From JAHFTY01 sp964584785 (GTDB lineage Bacteria > Acidobacteriota > Terriglobia > 20CM-2-55-15): a DNA stretch of 64,000 nucleotides. How positions within the stretch are numbered: the first letter of the stretch is position 1; each line of letters begins with the position of its first letter. Where the stretch lies: assembly GCA_964584785.1 (NCBI GenBank), contig CAZPBY010000010.1:1-64000 (forward strand). The letters are read 5' to 3'. This document shows, in pieces, positions 41,639 through 49,916 of the stretch. The notes under the pieces were generated by a model that was given only the letters and a program-made list of their open reading frames with translations, was not told where the DNA came from and did no database searches. The position numbers and the translations under genes are program-made.

Positions 41639-42106
41639 TTACTTCGAACGAATCGCTTCCTTCAGTTCGTTGTACATGCGGTGTTGAGATCCGAGCTTCA
41701 CGACACCGGAACCCAGCGTGTAAGCATCCGGCGAATCGGGTTTGTCTGTGGATTTGCGAAGCCGTTCCTTCGCGGTCCAGCGGACGCCGAATGCCACGGG
41801 TTGACCGGTCCCCGCAACGGTTTTCAGATCGTTCCATTCCCGCAGGCACAGTTCTTCTTTTCCGGGAGTCAGCGTGTAGTAGAGATATCCGCGCTGCGCA
41901 GTTTGATAGTCATTCGGATTGTTTCGATTGGCGATCGCGAATGCGCCCCACACCTGAATTCGCTGAGGCGATGCGTCGTTGGGCTCGAACACCACTTTTT
42001 CGACAATTCCATAGACTCCAACGGGGTCGCTGGCCCAGAGGGTCACCGCTGTCGACGCGGCTGCAAGACAAACCAAAGCCGGCATCCAAATTCGACTCGT
42101 TTTCAT
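41639..42106 (-). CDS. Secreted protein of unknown function
   Basis: 155 residues, signal peptide ending LAAASTAVTLWASD. The mature part starts PVGVYGIVEKVVFEPNDASPQRIQVWGAFAIA and contains GYLYYTLTPGKEELCLREWNDLKTVAGTGQPVAFGVRW, a pattern seen in short secreted proteins of Acidobacteria and Planctomycetes. No domain name is assigned. It is 7 nt upstream of the desaturase fusion and should be cotranscribed with it and the sulfatase. Confidence 0.72.
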   Translation of the reverse strand: MKTSRIWMPALVCLAAASTAVTLWASDPVGVYGIVEKVVFEPNDASPQRIQVWGAFAIANRNNPNDYQTAQRGYLYYTLTPGKEELCLREWNDLKTVAGTGQPVAFGVRWTAKERLRKSTDKPDSPDAYTLGSGVVKLGSQHRMYNELKEAIRSK

Positions 42107-42174
42107 GAAAGGTTCTCCTTGTCAAAGTGTCTGCCCCTTAGACGCCTGACCCGGATCGCTTCTTCCAATCGGTT

Positions 42175-42834
42175 TCAGATCGCGAAAGTTTTCGGCGGCG
42201 GCGAATCGAATTGCATGAGCGCGCCGGTTTGAGGATGCCGGAATTCGAGACGGGTTCCATGCAGAGCAAGCCGGCCCGCTTTGACGCGGGCGCCGTACAT
42301 CTTGTCGCCCACAATCGGATGGCCGCGTTCCGCAAGGTGGACGCGGATTTGATGCTTCCGTCCGGTCTCCAATCGGACCTCGAGCAAGCTCGTCCGAGGA
42401 GTTCGCTTGACCACGCGAAGATGTGTGATCGCCCGTTTGCCGGCCTTCTCCGATTTCGCAGAGTACACTCGAAAAGCGGCATTCTCCGCGAGGTACGATT
42501 GAATGGTGAACTGATCCGGCGTCACGCGGCCTTCCACAACGGCGATGTATTGCCGGCCGGCGCTGTGGTCCTTGAACTGGCTCTGAAGGTCTTCCTTTGC
42601 CGGAATCGTTTTGGCGAACACCAGCAGTCCGGAGGCTTCGCGGTCGAGCCGGTGAACGATGAAGATTTGTTCCGCGGGCCGCTTCGCGTTTGCGCGAGAG
42701 CGGAGCGCCGCGTACACCGTCTTCTCACGCTCGCTTTCGCTCGCCATGGTGAGTAACCCTGCCGGCTTGTCGACGACGATCAGGCTGTCATCTTCGAAAA
42801 GAATTCGAATGCGATCGATGCCCGGCGCCGCCAT
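42175..42834 (-). CDS. RluA-family pseudouridine synthase
   Basis: 219 residues, catalytic domain only, without an S4 RNA-binding domain. The catalytic Asp is in FIVHRLDREASGLLVFAK (about residue 63), and other landmarks are DDSLIVVDKPAGLL, TGRKHQIRVHLAERGHPIVGD and LALHGTRLEFRHPQTG. It isomerises uridine to pseudouridine in rRNA or tRNA; RluA, RluC, RluD and TruC-like choices cannot be separated here. It is divergent from the aldehyde dehydrogenase operon and upstream of the secreted gene with a 68-nt gap. Confidence 0.92.
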   Translation of the reverse strand: MAAPGIDRIRILFEDDSLIVVDKPAGLLTMASESEREKTVYAALRSRANAKRPAEQIFIVHRLDREASGLLVFAKTIPAKEDLQSQFKDHSAGRQYIAVVEGRVTPDQFTIQSYLAENAAFRVYSAKSEKAGKRAITHLRVVKRTPRTSLLEVRLETGRKHQIRVHLAERGHPIVGDKMYGARVKAGRLALHGTRLEFRHPQTGALMQFDSPPPKTFAI

Positions 42835-42909
42835 GCACCACTATTTTAAGCCCGGGCGAAACACCGGCGGACCTCCTTCTGATAAAGTTACGGGCCGGAG
42901 TTCCTACCT

Positions 42910-44340
42910 ATGAATGTTTACAAGAACCTCATCGCGGGCGAGTGGGTTTCGAGCGGCTCCACAATTCGAAGTATCAATCCCTCCGACACCAACGACATCG
43001 TCGCGGAGTGCGCAGCCGCGACAGCGCAGCAGGTTGCCGACGCGGTGGCCGCGGCCCGCGCCACGTTCAGGAGCTGGTCTCAAACGACGACTCAAACGCG
43101 CGCCGATCTCCTGAACAACATCGGTAGCGAGCTCCTCAATCGCAAAGACGAACTCGGCGAGCTTCTGGCACGCGAAGAGGGCAAGACCCGCGCGGAAGGC
43201 ATCGGCGAAATCAATCGCGCCGCGCAGGTGTTTCGGTTTTTCGCCGGAGAAGTCGTTCGGATCGGCGGCGAGAAACTGCCGTCGGTGAGGCCGAATATCG
43301 ACATCGAAATATCGCGGACTCCCGTCGGTGTCATCGGCATCATCACACCGTGGAATTTTCCTGTCGCGATTCCGGCATGGAAAATCGCGCCCGCCATCGG
43401 ATTCGGAAACACGGTCGTTTTCAAGCCTTCGGAGATTACGCCGCTGATGGGATGGCTTCTGGCGGAGATCATCGCGCGCGCCGGCGGCCCGCCGGGCATG
43501 GTCAACCTCGTGATGGGAACAGGTCCGGTCACCGGGCAGGCGATCGTCGATCATGCCGATGCGGTTTCGTTCACGGGTTCGGTTCCGACAGGCCGTCAGA
43601 TTGCGCAGCGGGCGATTCAGCGAATGATTCCCGTGCAGTGTGAAATGGGCGGAAAGAATCCACTCGTGGTGCTCGATGACGCCGATCTCGACACGGCTGC
43701 CGGTTGCGCAGTCGACGGGGCGTTCTTTCAGACCGGCCAGCGCTGCACCGCATCGAGCCGGCTGATCGTGACCGAAGGCATTCACGATAGGTTTGTCGAT
43801 GCCGTCGTGGACCGTTTGAAAAAACTGGTCATCGATAACGCGCTGAAGCCCGGTACAAACGTCGGTCCCGCGGTCGATCAGCGTCAGCTCGACAAGGATC
43901 TTCGATACCTGCAGGTTGGCGCGTCCGAAGGCGCGAAAACAAGGCTCGAAGGCAACGTCCTGAAACGCGACACGCCCGGTTACTACATCGCGCCGACCCT
44001 GTTTGTCGATACGACGAATCAGATGCGGATCAATCGCGAGGAAATTTTCGGACCGATCGCGGCCGTCATTCGAGTGAAGGACTACGACGAGGCGCTGGCG
44101 ATTGCGAACGATACCGAATACGGTCTGTCTGCCGGAATCTGCACGACGTCGCGCAAATACGCGCGTGATTTTCAGAACAACGCGCAGGCTGGATTGGTTA
44201 TGGTGAATCTGCCGACCGCGGGTCTGGACTATCACGTCCCATTCGGCGGGACGAAAGCATCCAGCTACGGACCGCGAGAACAGGGACAATATGCCGAAGA
44301 TTTTTATACCGTGGTGCGAACGTCATACCTGAGCGTTTAG
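42910..44340 (+). CDS. Aldehyde dehydrogenase, 2-oxoglutarate-semialdehyde type
   Basis: 476 residues. NAD(P)-dependent oxidation of an aldehyde to an acid. Active-site residues visible are Asn149 (TPWNF), Lys172 (FKPSE), Glu245 (EMGGKN) and Cys279 (GQRCTASS). The GPREQGQYAEDFYTVVRTSYL ending and GGTKASSYGPREQG match 2-oxoglutarate-semialdehyde dehydrogenases of sugar-acid pathways more than methylmalonate-semialdehyde enzymes. SD GGAG lies 9 nt before ATG 42910. It opens a four-gene operon with a 3-hydroxyacid dehydrogenase, acyl-CoA dehydrogenase and MaoC protein. Confidence 0.88.
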   Translation: MNVYKNLIAGEWVSSGSTIRSINPSDTNDIVAECAAATAQQVADAVAAARATFRSWSQTTTQTRADLLNNIGSELLNRKDELGELLAREEGKTRAEGIGEINRAAQVFRFFAGEVVRIGGEKLPSVRPNIDIEISRTPVGVIGIITPWNFPVAIPAWKIAPAIGFGNTVVFKPSEITPLMGWLLAEIIARAGGPPGMVNLVMGTGPVTGQAIVDHADAVSFTGSVPTGRQIAQRAIQRMIPVQCEMGGKNPLVVLDDADLDTAAGCAVDGAFFQTGQRCTASSRLIVTEGIHDRFVDAVVDRLKKLVIDNALKPGTNVGPAVDQRQLDKDLRYLQVGASEGAKTRLEGNVLKRDTPGYYIAPTLFVDTTNQMRINREEIFGPIAAVIRVKDYDEALAIANDTEYGLSAGICTTSRKYARDFQNNAQAGLVMVNLPTAGLDYHVPFGGTKASSYGPREQGQYAEDFYTVVRTSYLSV

Positions 44341-44352
44341 CTGGAGAGCAAC

Positions 44353-45237
44353 ATGATCATCGGCTTTATCGGACTCGGCCGGATGGGACGGCCGATGTCT
44401 TCGAATCTCATCAAAAAAGGTTTCGAGTTGATCGTGTACGACATCAATCGTGATGCCGTTCGCGACCTGGAACAACTCCAGGCCCGATCGGCGGCCCCAA
44501 ACGAATTGGCCGCAGCGGTCGACATCATCGTCACCATGCTGCCCAATTCGCAAGTTGTGAAAGATGTGATTCTCGGAATCCTGCCGCATGTCCGGCGCGG
44601 TTCGCTGATCATGGACATGAGCACCGTCGATCCACGAGTGACCGATCAACTCGCCGAAGAAGCAGCCCAACGAGGGATACAGTTTGTCGACGCGCCGGTG
44701 GGGCGGCTTGCGAGCCACGCCGATCGTGGAGAATCGCTTTTCATGGTCGGTGCAACCGGCGAGAATTTCGAACGCGTGAAACCGCTTCTCGAAGCGATGG
44801 GTACGACGATTCATCACTGCGGTGGAGTCGGTTCCGGAATTCGCACGAAACTCGTGAACAATTACCTGGCGATCGTGTCGTGCCAGACGAACGCTGAGGC
44901 TCTCGCGCTGGCCCAACGCTTCGGATTGGATCTTCACAAGACGCTGGACGTGCTGTACGGAACAACCGCCACCAACGGCCAGCTGAAAATTGCGTGGCCC
45001 TCGAAAGTTTTGGCCGGCGACCTCGAGCCCGGCTTTACGGTCGATTTGGCGCACAAGGATTTGACGCTGATCGTCGAGGCCGCCAACGCGGCGCAGGTCC
45101 CCATGTCTGTAGGGGCAAGCGCGCGTGAAGCGTTCAACGTGGCGCGGACTCGAGGGTTCGGCGCCAAAGATTTTTCGGTGATGGTCGATGTTCTGTGCGA
45201 ACTCGCCAATATTCCAAAGCCGCGGCTAGATGACTGA
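44353..45237 (+). CDS. 3-hydroxyacid (hydroxyisobutyrate/tartronate-semialdehyde) dehydrogenase
   Basis: 294 residues of the beta-hydroxyacid dehydrogenase family. The NAD loop IGFIGLGRMGRPMSSNLIKKGF, substrate motif VDAPVGRLASHADRGES (the usual DAPVSGG is altered to DAPVGR), and catalytic Lys in SGIRTKLVNNYLA are present. Such enzymes oxidise 3-hydroxyisobutyrate, 2-hydroxy-3-oxopropionate or similar. The gene is 12 nt after the aldehyde dehydrogenase and overlaps the next by 8 nt. The altered substrate loop leaves the substrate uncertain. Confidence 0.88.
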   Translation: MIIGFIGLGRMGRPMSSNLIKKGFELIVYDINRDAVRDLEQLQARSAAPNELAAAVDIIVTMLPNSQVVKDVILGILPHVRRGSLIMDMSTVDPRVTDQLAEEAAQRGIQFVDAPVGRLASHADRGESLFMVGATGENFERVKPLLEAMGTTIHHCGGVGSGIRTKLVNNYLAIVSCQTNAEALALAQRFGLDLHKTLDVLYGTTATNGQLKIAWPSKVLAGDLEPGFTVDLAHKDLTLIVEAANAAQVPMSVGASAREAFNVARTRGFGAKDFSVMVDVLCELANIPKPRLDD

Positions 45238-46402
45238 GAAACTGCCCGAGAAAGCGGACTTACACGACAGTTTGCGGAAAGGCGTCCGCGAACTCTGCGC
45301 GCGATTCCCTGACCCGTACTGGCGCGAACTCGATGTCGAACGCGCTTATCCAACGGCCTTCGTTAAAACTTTGACCGAAGCCGGATACCTGTCGGCGCTC
45401 ATTCCGGAGGAATACGGCGGCTCGGGTCTTTCGATCACCGAAGCGGCGATCATTCTGGAAGAGATCAACCGTGCAGGCTGCAACTCCGGCGCGTGTCACG
45501 CTCAGATGTACATCATGGGCACTCTGCTGCGTCACGGCAGCCGCGAACAAAAACAGAGGTATCTGCCGAAGATTGCTGATGGAGAATTGAGGCTGCAGGC
45601 ATTCGGCGTCAGCGAGCCGACGACCGGATCGGACACCACGCAACTCCGCACGACCGCTGTTCGTAAAGGCGACAAATACGTCGTCAACGGTCAGAAGATC
45701 TGGATATCGCGCGCCGAGCATTCGGATCTGATGCTGCTCATCGCGCGAACGACCCCGGTCGAACAGGTCAAGAAACGCAGCGAAGGGTTGTCGGTTCTTC
45801 TTGTCGATATGCGTGAAGCCGTCGGACGCGGACTAACGATCCGTCCGATCCGCACAATGATGAATCACGCAACGACGGAGCTCTTCATCGACGATCTTGA
45901 AGTCCCCGCCGAAAATCTCGTCGGTGAGGAAGGCAAGGGGTTCAAATATCTCCTGGATGGTTTGAACGCCGAGCGAATCCTGATCGCGGCCGAATGCATC
46001 GGCGACGGCCGGTGGTTCATCGAGCGCGCCACACGCTACGCAAAAGAGCGGATCGTCTTCGGACGGCCGATCGGTCAGAATCAGGGCATTCAATTTCCCA
46101 TCGCGAAAGCTTATGCGCACGTCGAAGCCGCGGACCTGATGCGCATCCGCGCTGCCGAACTTTTCGACAGTGGACGGCCCTGCGGTCCCGAAGCGAATAT
46201 GGCGAAGATGCTCGCCGCGGACGCGTCGTGGGAGGCGGCGAACGTGACGGTCCAGACTTTCGGCGGATTCGGGTTCGCGGAAGAGTACGACGTCGAACGG
46301 AAGTTTCGTGAAACGCGTTTGTATCAGGTTGCGCCGATCTCGACCAACCTCATTCTAAGTTTCATCGCCGAGCACGTGCTCGGCTTGCCCCGCTCCTACT
46401 GA
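45230..46402 (+). CDS. Acyl-CoA dehydrogenase
   Basis: 390 residues, flavoprotein that introduces a 2,3-double bond into an acyl-CoA. The signatures FGVSEPTTGSDTTQLRTTAV (FAD/substrate), WISRAEHSDLMLLIA, ERILIAAECIGDGRWFIERA and QTFGGFGFAEEYDVERKFRETRLYQVAPIS are typical. At the position of the catalytic Glu near the C-terminus the segment FRETRLYQVAPIST lacks a clear base, so the catalytic residue may come from another site as in isovaleryl-CoA-type enzymes. The start overlaps the preceding stop by 8 nt. Confidence 0.88.
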   Translation: MTEKLPEKADLHDSLRKGVRELCARFPDPYWRELDVERAYPTAFVKTLTEAGYLSALIPEEYGGSGLSITEAAIILEEINRAGCNSGACHAQMYIMGTLLRHGSREQKQRYLPKIADGELRLQAFGVSEPTTGSDTTQLRTTAVRKGDKYVVNGQKIWISRAEHSDLMLLIARTTPVEQVKKRSEGLSVLLVDMREAVGRGLTIRPIRTMMNHATTELFIDDLEVPAENLVGEEGKGFKYLLDGLNAERILIAAECIGDGRWFIERATRYAKERIVFGRPIGQNQGIQFPIAKAYAHVEAADLMRIRAAELFDSGRPCGPEANMAKMLAADASWEAANVTVQTFGGFGFAEEYDVERKFRETRLYQVAPISTNLILSFIAEHVLGLPRSY

Positions 46403-46424
46403 GTTTCGGGACGGAGGAAAAATT

Positions 46425-46931
46425 ATGGCCATCAAACAAGGCTGGACCGGCAGGGTCTACGAGGACTTTGAAGTCGGCGATATCTATCCGCATCCGCTCG
46501 GACGAACCGTCACGACGGCCGACAACATCTGGTTCACGATGATGACGCAGAACACGAATCCGATTCACTTCGATCATGCCTACGCCGCAAAAACGGAGTT
46601 CAAACGGACGCTCGTAAATTCAACATTCACTCTCGCGCTGGTGACCGGCCAATCGGTCACGGACCTGTCTCAGAATGTCATGGCCAATCTTGGATGGGAC
46701 GAAGTCCGCTTGCCCAGCCCGGTTTTCGAAGGCGACACGATCTATTCGCGCAGCGAAGTGCTCGAAAAACGCGAGTCTCAATCCCGCCCGAACGTCGGCA
46801 TCGTCAGAGTGAAGACCTCCGGATTCAACCAGGACGGAAAGATCGTCATCGAATTCAAACGCACGTTCATGGTCTACAAGCGCGGTCATGTCCCCGAAAC
46901 CGCGCGCGTCAAGCAACCAACACTCCGGTAA
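46425..46931 (+). CDS. MaoC-family enoyl-CoA hydratase
   Basis: 168 residues, hot-dog fold. The hydratase motif NPIHFDHAYAAKTEFKRTLVN holds the catalytic Asp/His pair, and GRVYEDFEVGDIYPHPLGRTVT is the typical entry strand. It hydrates an enoyl-CoA, so it could act on the product of the preceding acyl-CoA dehydrogenase. GGAGG precedes the ATG at 46425. It ends the operon; MaoC plus acyl-CoA dehydrogenase plus hydroxyacid and aldehyde dehydrogenases would form a branched-chain or dicarboxylic acid degradation route. Confidence 0.87.
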   Translation: MAIKQGWTGRVYEDFEVGDIYPHPLGRTVTTADNIWFTMMTQNTNPIHFDHAYAAKTEFKRTLVNSTFTLALVTGQSVTDLSQNVMANLGWDEVRLPSPVFEGDTIYSRSEVLEKRESQSRPNVGIVRVKTSGFNQDGKIVIEFKRTFMVYKRGHVPETARVKQPTLR

Positions 46932-46980
46932 AACTAAGTACGGTGTAAAAGCGAACGGCAGTACTAAGGCTGGCGTGATC

Positions 46981-49392
46981 TCATCTGAGAACCGTAAAGT
47001 TTGCGGTTTTGGAAACCGTTTCTTTGGAAAGGTTGTCCGTCACATCGACTCGCATGGAGTACTGCCCCGGCTGAAAATCCTTCAGCGGAACGGGTTGTTT
47101 AAACGTTAATGTCGACGTGGTTCCAGAGACGCCGACAACGGTCGATTCATGCGACGAACCCACAATTGAGAGCCGCACAGACGCTGAAGAGGAGTGGAGA
47201 CCTTCACTTAATTTCAGTCCATAGATCTGCGACCAAACCGTCATTTCCTGATCGCCACGAAATTGTCCGGCGACATTCGGCAGCACGCGATCCTCACCAA
47301 ACACAAAGCTGTTCGCCGCCGTCGTTGCAGGAGTCACTCGGTCCGCGAGAACAAGAGAACTCATGGCGAGTTGTCCATCAACAAACCTCGGCACTGCCAT
47401 AGCAGTGATCGCAGAACCGATCGTGTTCGAGTTGATGTCTCTGACCTGGACATCCAATTTGTAGCTTCCCGGCCGCAATCGGAATGCATGTTGAATGAGC
47501 GTGGACGTTCCAAGCGCGATTTGAAATTCATTTTCGGAAAGCGTTTTGCTTATCGCCTGTTCGTACGCTCCGGCGACTCGGCCGTCCGATTGCGTGATCT
47601 GAGCAGTGATATGCACATCGATACGGTGAGTCCCGTCGACGACACGAGAACTGAAATCGGCGTAGCGGATTTGGACGGTGATCGGGACCTGCACTTCATC
47701 CTCCGTCAGCCGCACGAAGTCCGCTCGCAGTTGCAGCGGAAACGAACCGGCGGCTGCTTGACCGGGAAGGCGTCGCGTGCGAAACAGGTAGTTTCTTAAG
47801 TTCGGGTCGATCGCAAGGGGATACTCTCCCGTCATGTCTTTGTCGAGGAACTCCAGTCGAACGTCATTGCCCATGCCTTCGATGTAACGGTATGTCCACA
47901 TGTCGAACGGATACGTGCGAGTTGTCCCGCCGCCTTCCGCGGGAGGTCGAACATAAGTTCCGCCCGCTGGATGAGACTCTATCTCGTCGGGCTTACCGTA
48001 CACGATGTACATATGACCACGATCGCTCTGCCAGCCGGGTTGGCTGTAGCCGAAGCGAGCGTTGGCATACGCCATACGTTCGTAGTGTTCCTCTTTGAAT
48101 TCGTTCTTTGGAGTGCCGGGAGTCGGATCACGACGCAGCCAGAACTGGTCGATGAAACGATCGCGCTCTTCGTCTGTGGTCAGCGCGAGAAAGGCATTTC
48201 GTTCATCGTCACTCGCACTGTAAACGACATCCTCGTTGATCCACTTTTCGTACGCCGTTTGCATGCGAGCCGCCCTTTCTTCGAATGCTGGAACTGCAAC
48301 CGACGGCGGTTCGGAATGCACGGGCTCCGGCGGGGCAAGGAACGCTTCGAGAAGCGGCGGCGCGCCGAGAGGAAAAGCGGTGACTTGTGCGGATGCCAAC
48401 AGCAAGGTCACTAACGCAAAGCCACCAAGCAGCATCGCTGCTGTCGTTCTCGAGGTCACGTGTCGACTCTTCCGCATATCGAGAATCGACCGCAGACGCG
48501 ACTCGAGTTGGCGAGGATGAGCCATCGTCAGAGTTGCGAACGTCCATCCGGAAACGACACCGCGAGCGATTTGCAGCAGGTGTTCCGCGTAGTCCCCGGA
48601 GTCCACACCCATGTTCAACACGTGATCATCACACGCGCGTTCACGTTCGATACGCATTCGGTAAGCGGCGTACCATGCGAGCGGATTGAACCAATACAGG
48701 ACCAGAGCGGACTGGATCATTATCTGCGTGATGCCTTCCAGACGTTTCGCATGCGCCAACTCGTGCGCCATGACAAACCGCAATCTCTCCGCGGTCCAAA
48801 TTGAAGCGGCGCTCGGAAACAGTATGGTGTGCCGGCGGATTCCCCATGTCATTGGAGGAATCGTATCGCCTCCGATTCGAAGTTCCACTTCAGCAGCGAC
48901 TCCAAGATCGGCCCGCACCTGTTCCAGCACAGCTTGCCACTCGCCGTTTTCTACCAAGCGGGAGTGCCGGCGGAGCCTGCGAACATCGCGAAGTCCAAAA
49001 ATGGAACGGAGCAACATTGCAAGAGCGCCGCCGGCCCAAAAGGTAAAAAGCCACGATGCGCCGGGCCGCACAGCCGGCTGCGACGTCCTTTCGGCGTCCG
49101 GCGAGGATTTGCGATCGCCCCTGAGATCCATGGAATCCGATAAGGGCAGCACCACGACTTCTGCCGCCGAACTAGGCGAGAGATGAATCGGCGCAGTGGC
49201 GTCCTCGATGAGCGGAAAGTTGACAGCCGGCGCCATCAGAGCAATGAGCGGCAAAGCCAGCACGGCAAGTAAGGAGACGGCCCAGAGCGCGTGCCGCTGT
49301 GACGCGGAAATTCTGTGGAGGATCGCATCCAGGACCGCAGTGCACGCCAGGATAATTGTTGTCTTGAGTACAGTGGAGGCCCAGAAGTTCAT
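46981..49392 (-). CDS. BlaR1-like M56 metallopeptidase fused to a GWxTD domain
   Basis: 803 residues. The membrane part (helices near 7-27, 38-55, 113-130, 320-340) contains the zinc site VMAHELAHAKR (His210, Glu211, His214) and a downstream Glu near 251, as in BlaR1/MecR1. In place of a penicillin-binding sensor, the exported half has a GWxTD-type domain (about 380-560) with PGWQSDRGHMYIVYGKPDE as its signature and WLRRDPTPGTPKNEFKEEHYERMAYAN before it, followed by beta-sandwich repeats to the end. The start overlaps the BlaI gene stop by 4 nt (ATGA). It is probably a sensor-protease that inactivates the repressor on an envelope signal. Confidence 0.9.
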   Translation of the reverse strand: MNFWASTVLKTTIILACTAVLDAILHRISASQRHALWAVSLLAVLALPLIALMAPAVNFPLIEDATAPIHLSPSSAAEVVVLPLSDSMDLRGDRKSSPDAERTSQPAVRPGASWLFTFWAGGALAMLLRSIFGLRDVRRLRRHSRLVENGEWQAVLEQVRADLGVAAEVELRIGGDTIPPMTWGIRRHTILFPSAASIWTAERLRFVMAHELAHAKRLEGITQIMIQSALVLYWFNPLAWYAAYRMRIERERACDDHVLNMGVDSGDYAEHLLQIARGVVSGWTFATLTMAHPRQLESRLRSILDMRKSRHVTSRTTAAMLLGGFALVTLLLASAQVTAFPLGAPPLLEAFLAPPEPVHSEPPSVAVPAFEERAARMQTAYEKWINEDVVYSASDDERNAFLALTTDEERDRFIDQFWLRRDPTPGTPKNEFKEEHYERMAYANARFGYSQPGWQSDRGHMYIVYGKPDEIESHPAGGTYVRPPAEGGGTTRTYPFDMWTYRYIEGMGNDVRLEFLDKDMTGEYPLAIDPNLRNYLFRTRRLPGQAAAGSFPLQLRADFVRLTEDEVQVPITVQIRYADFSSRVVDGTHRIDVHITAQITQSDGRVAGAYEQAISKTLSENEFQIALGTSTLIQHAFRLRPGSYKLDVQVRDINSNTIGSAITAMAVPRFVDGQLAMSSLVLADRVTPATTAANSFVFGEDRVLPNVAGQFRGDQEMTVWSQIYGLKLSEGLHSSSASVRLSIVGSSHESTVVGVSGTTSTLTFKQPVPLKDFQPGQYSMRVDVTDNLSKETVSKTANFTVLR

Positions 49393-49775
49393 CGTCGGTT
49401 TCCTTTCCTCGCCTTCTCGATCGAGTCGGCCAGACGGTCCAACTCCTCCTGAGAGAACTCCGACGGCGAAACATCAAGGAGCGCGGCGACGGCCTGCTCT
49501 CTGGACCCACCAAAGAAGGTTCGAACAAGATGTCGGATGGCGGAACGTTTGGCATTGCCCGCAGGCACTGTCGGCTTGAACACGTATTTGGCGCCGTCCT
49601 TCTCATGACTCACGTGTCCTTTTTGCTCGAGCGTTGCCAGGTGCGATCGCACGGCCGAATAACCGGGCGGATCAGCCATGCTTTCCATGACCTCGGCGGC
49701 GGTGGCGCGGCCCTTTTCATAGAGGATGTCGATGATCTGACGTTCGCGTCTGCTGAGTTTGGGGTGCGCTGACAT
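49389..49775 (-). CDS. BlaI/MecI/CopY-family repressor
   Basis: 128 residues. A winged-helix domain (KLSRRERQIIDILYEKGRATAAEVMESM, GYSAVRSHLATLEQKGHVSHEKDGAKYVFKPTV; split here) followed by a dimerisation helix pair (AIRHLVRTFFGGSREQAVAALLD, SQEELDRLADSIEKA). Family repressors sit on dyads in front of their own operon and are cleaved by the partner M56 protease. It is the first gene of the pair. An 8-bp dyad at 49822-49854 is a possible operator. Confidence 0.93.
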   Translation of the reverse strand: MSAHPKLSRRERQIIDILYEKGRATAAEVMESMADPPGYSAVRSHLATLEQKGHVSHEKDGAKYVFKPTVPAGNAKRSAIRHLVRTFFGGSREQAVAALLDVSPSEFSQEELDRLADSIEKARKGNRR

Positions 49776-49821
49776 AATGCGGGAAAACTAGCATTTCGGA
49801 TCAGCGCAATGCAAGAACAAA

Positions 49822-49854
49822 ATGCGAAAATGCCCGCACTTTGTGATTTCGCAT
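49822..49854. promoter_or_regulatory. 8-bp dyad upstream of blaI-like gene
   Basis: ATGCGAAA (49822-49829) and its complement TTTCGCAT (49847-49854) with a 17-nt spacer lie about 50-80 bp upstream of the repressor start. It does not match the classical TACA/TGTA BlaI dyad, so it is a weak candidate operator. Confidence 0.3.
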
Positions 49855-49916
49855 GCTTGCGAGAAGGGCCGGGCTTCGGAGTCTGACCCTTCATCTTTTA
49901 GGAAACTGTCACGACA

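Noticed and set aside
42904..44289. 461-codon minus-strand frame
   Set aside because: Antisense shadow of the aldehyde dehydrogenase gene.
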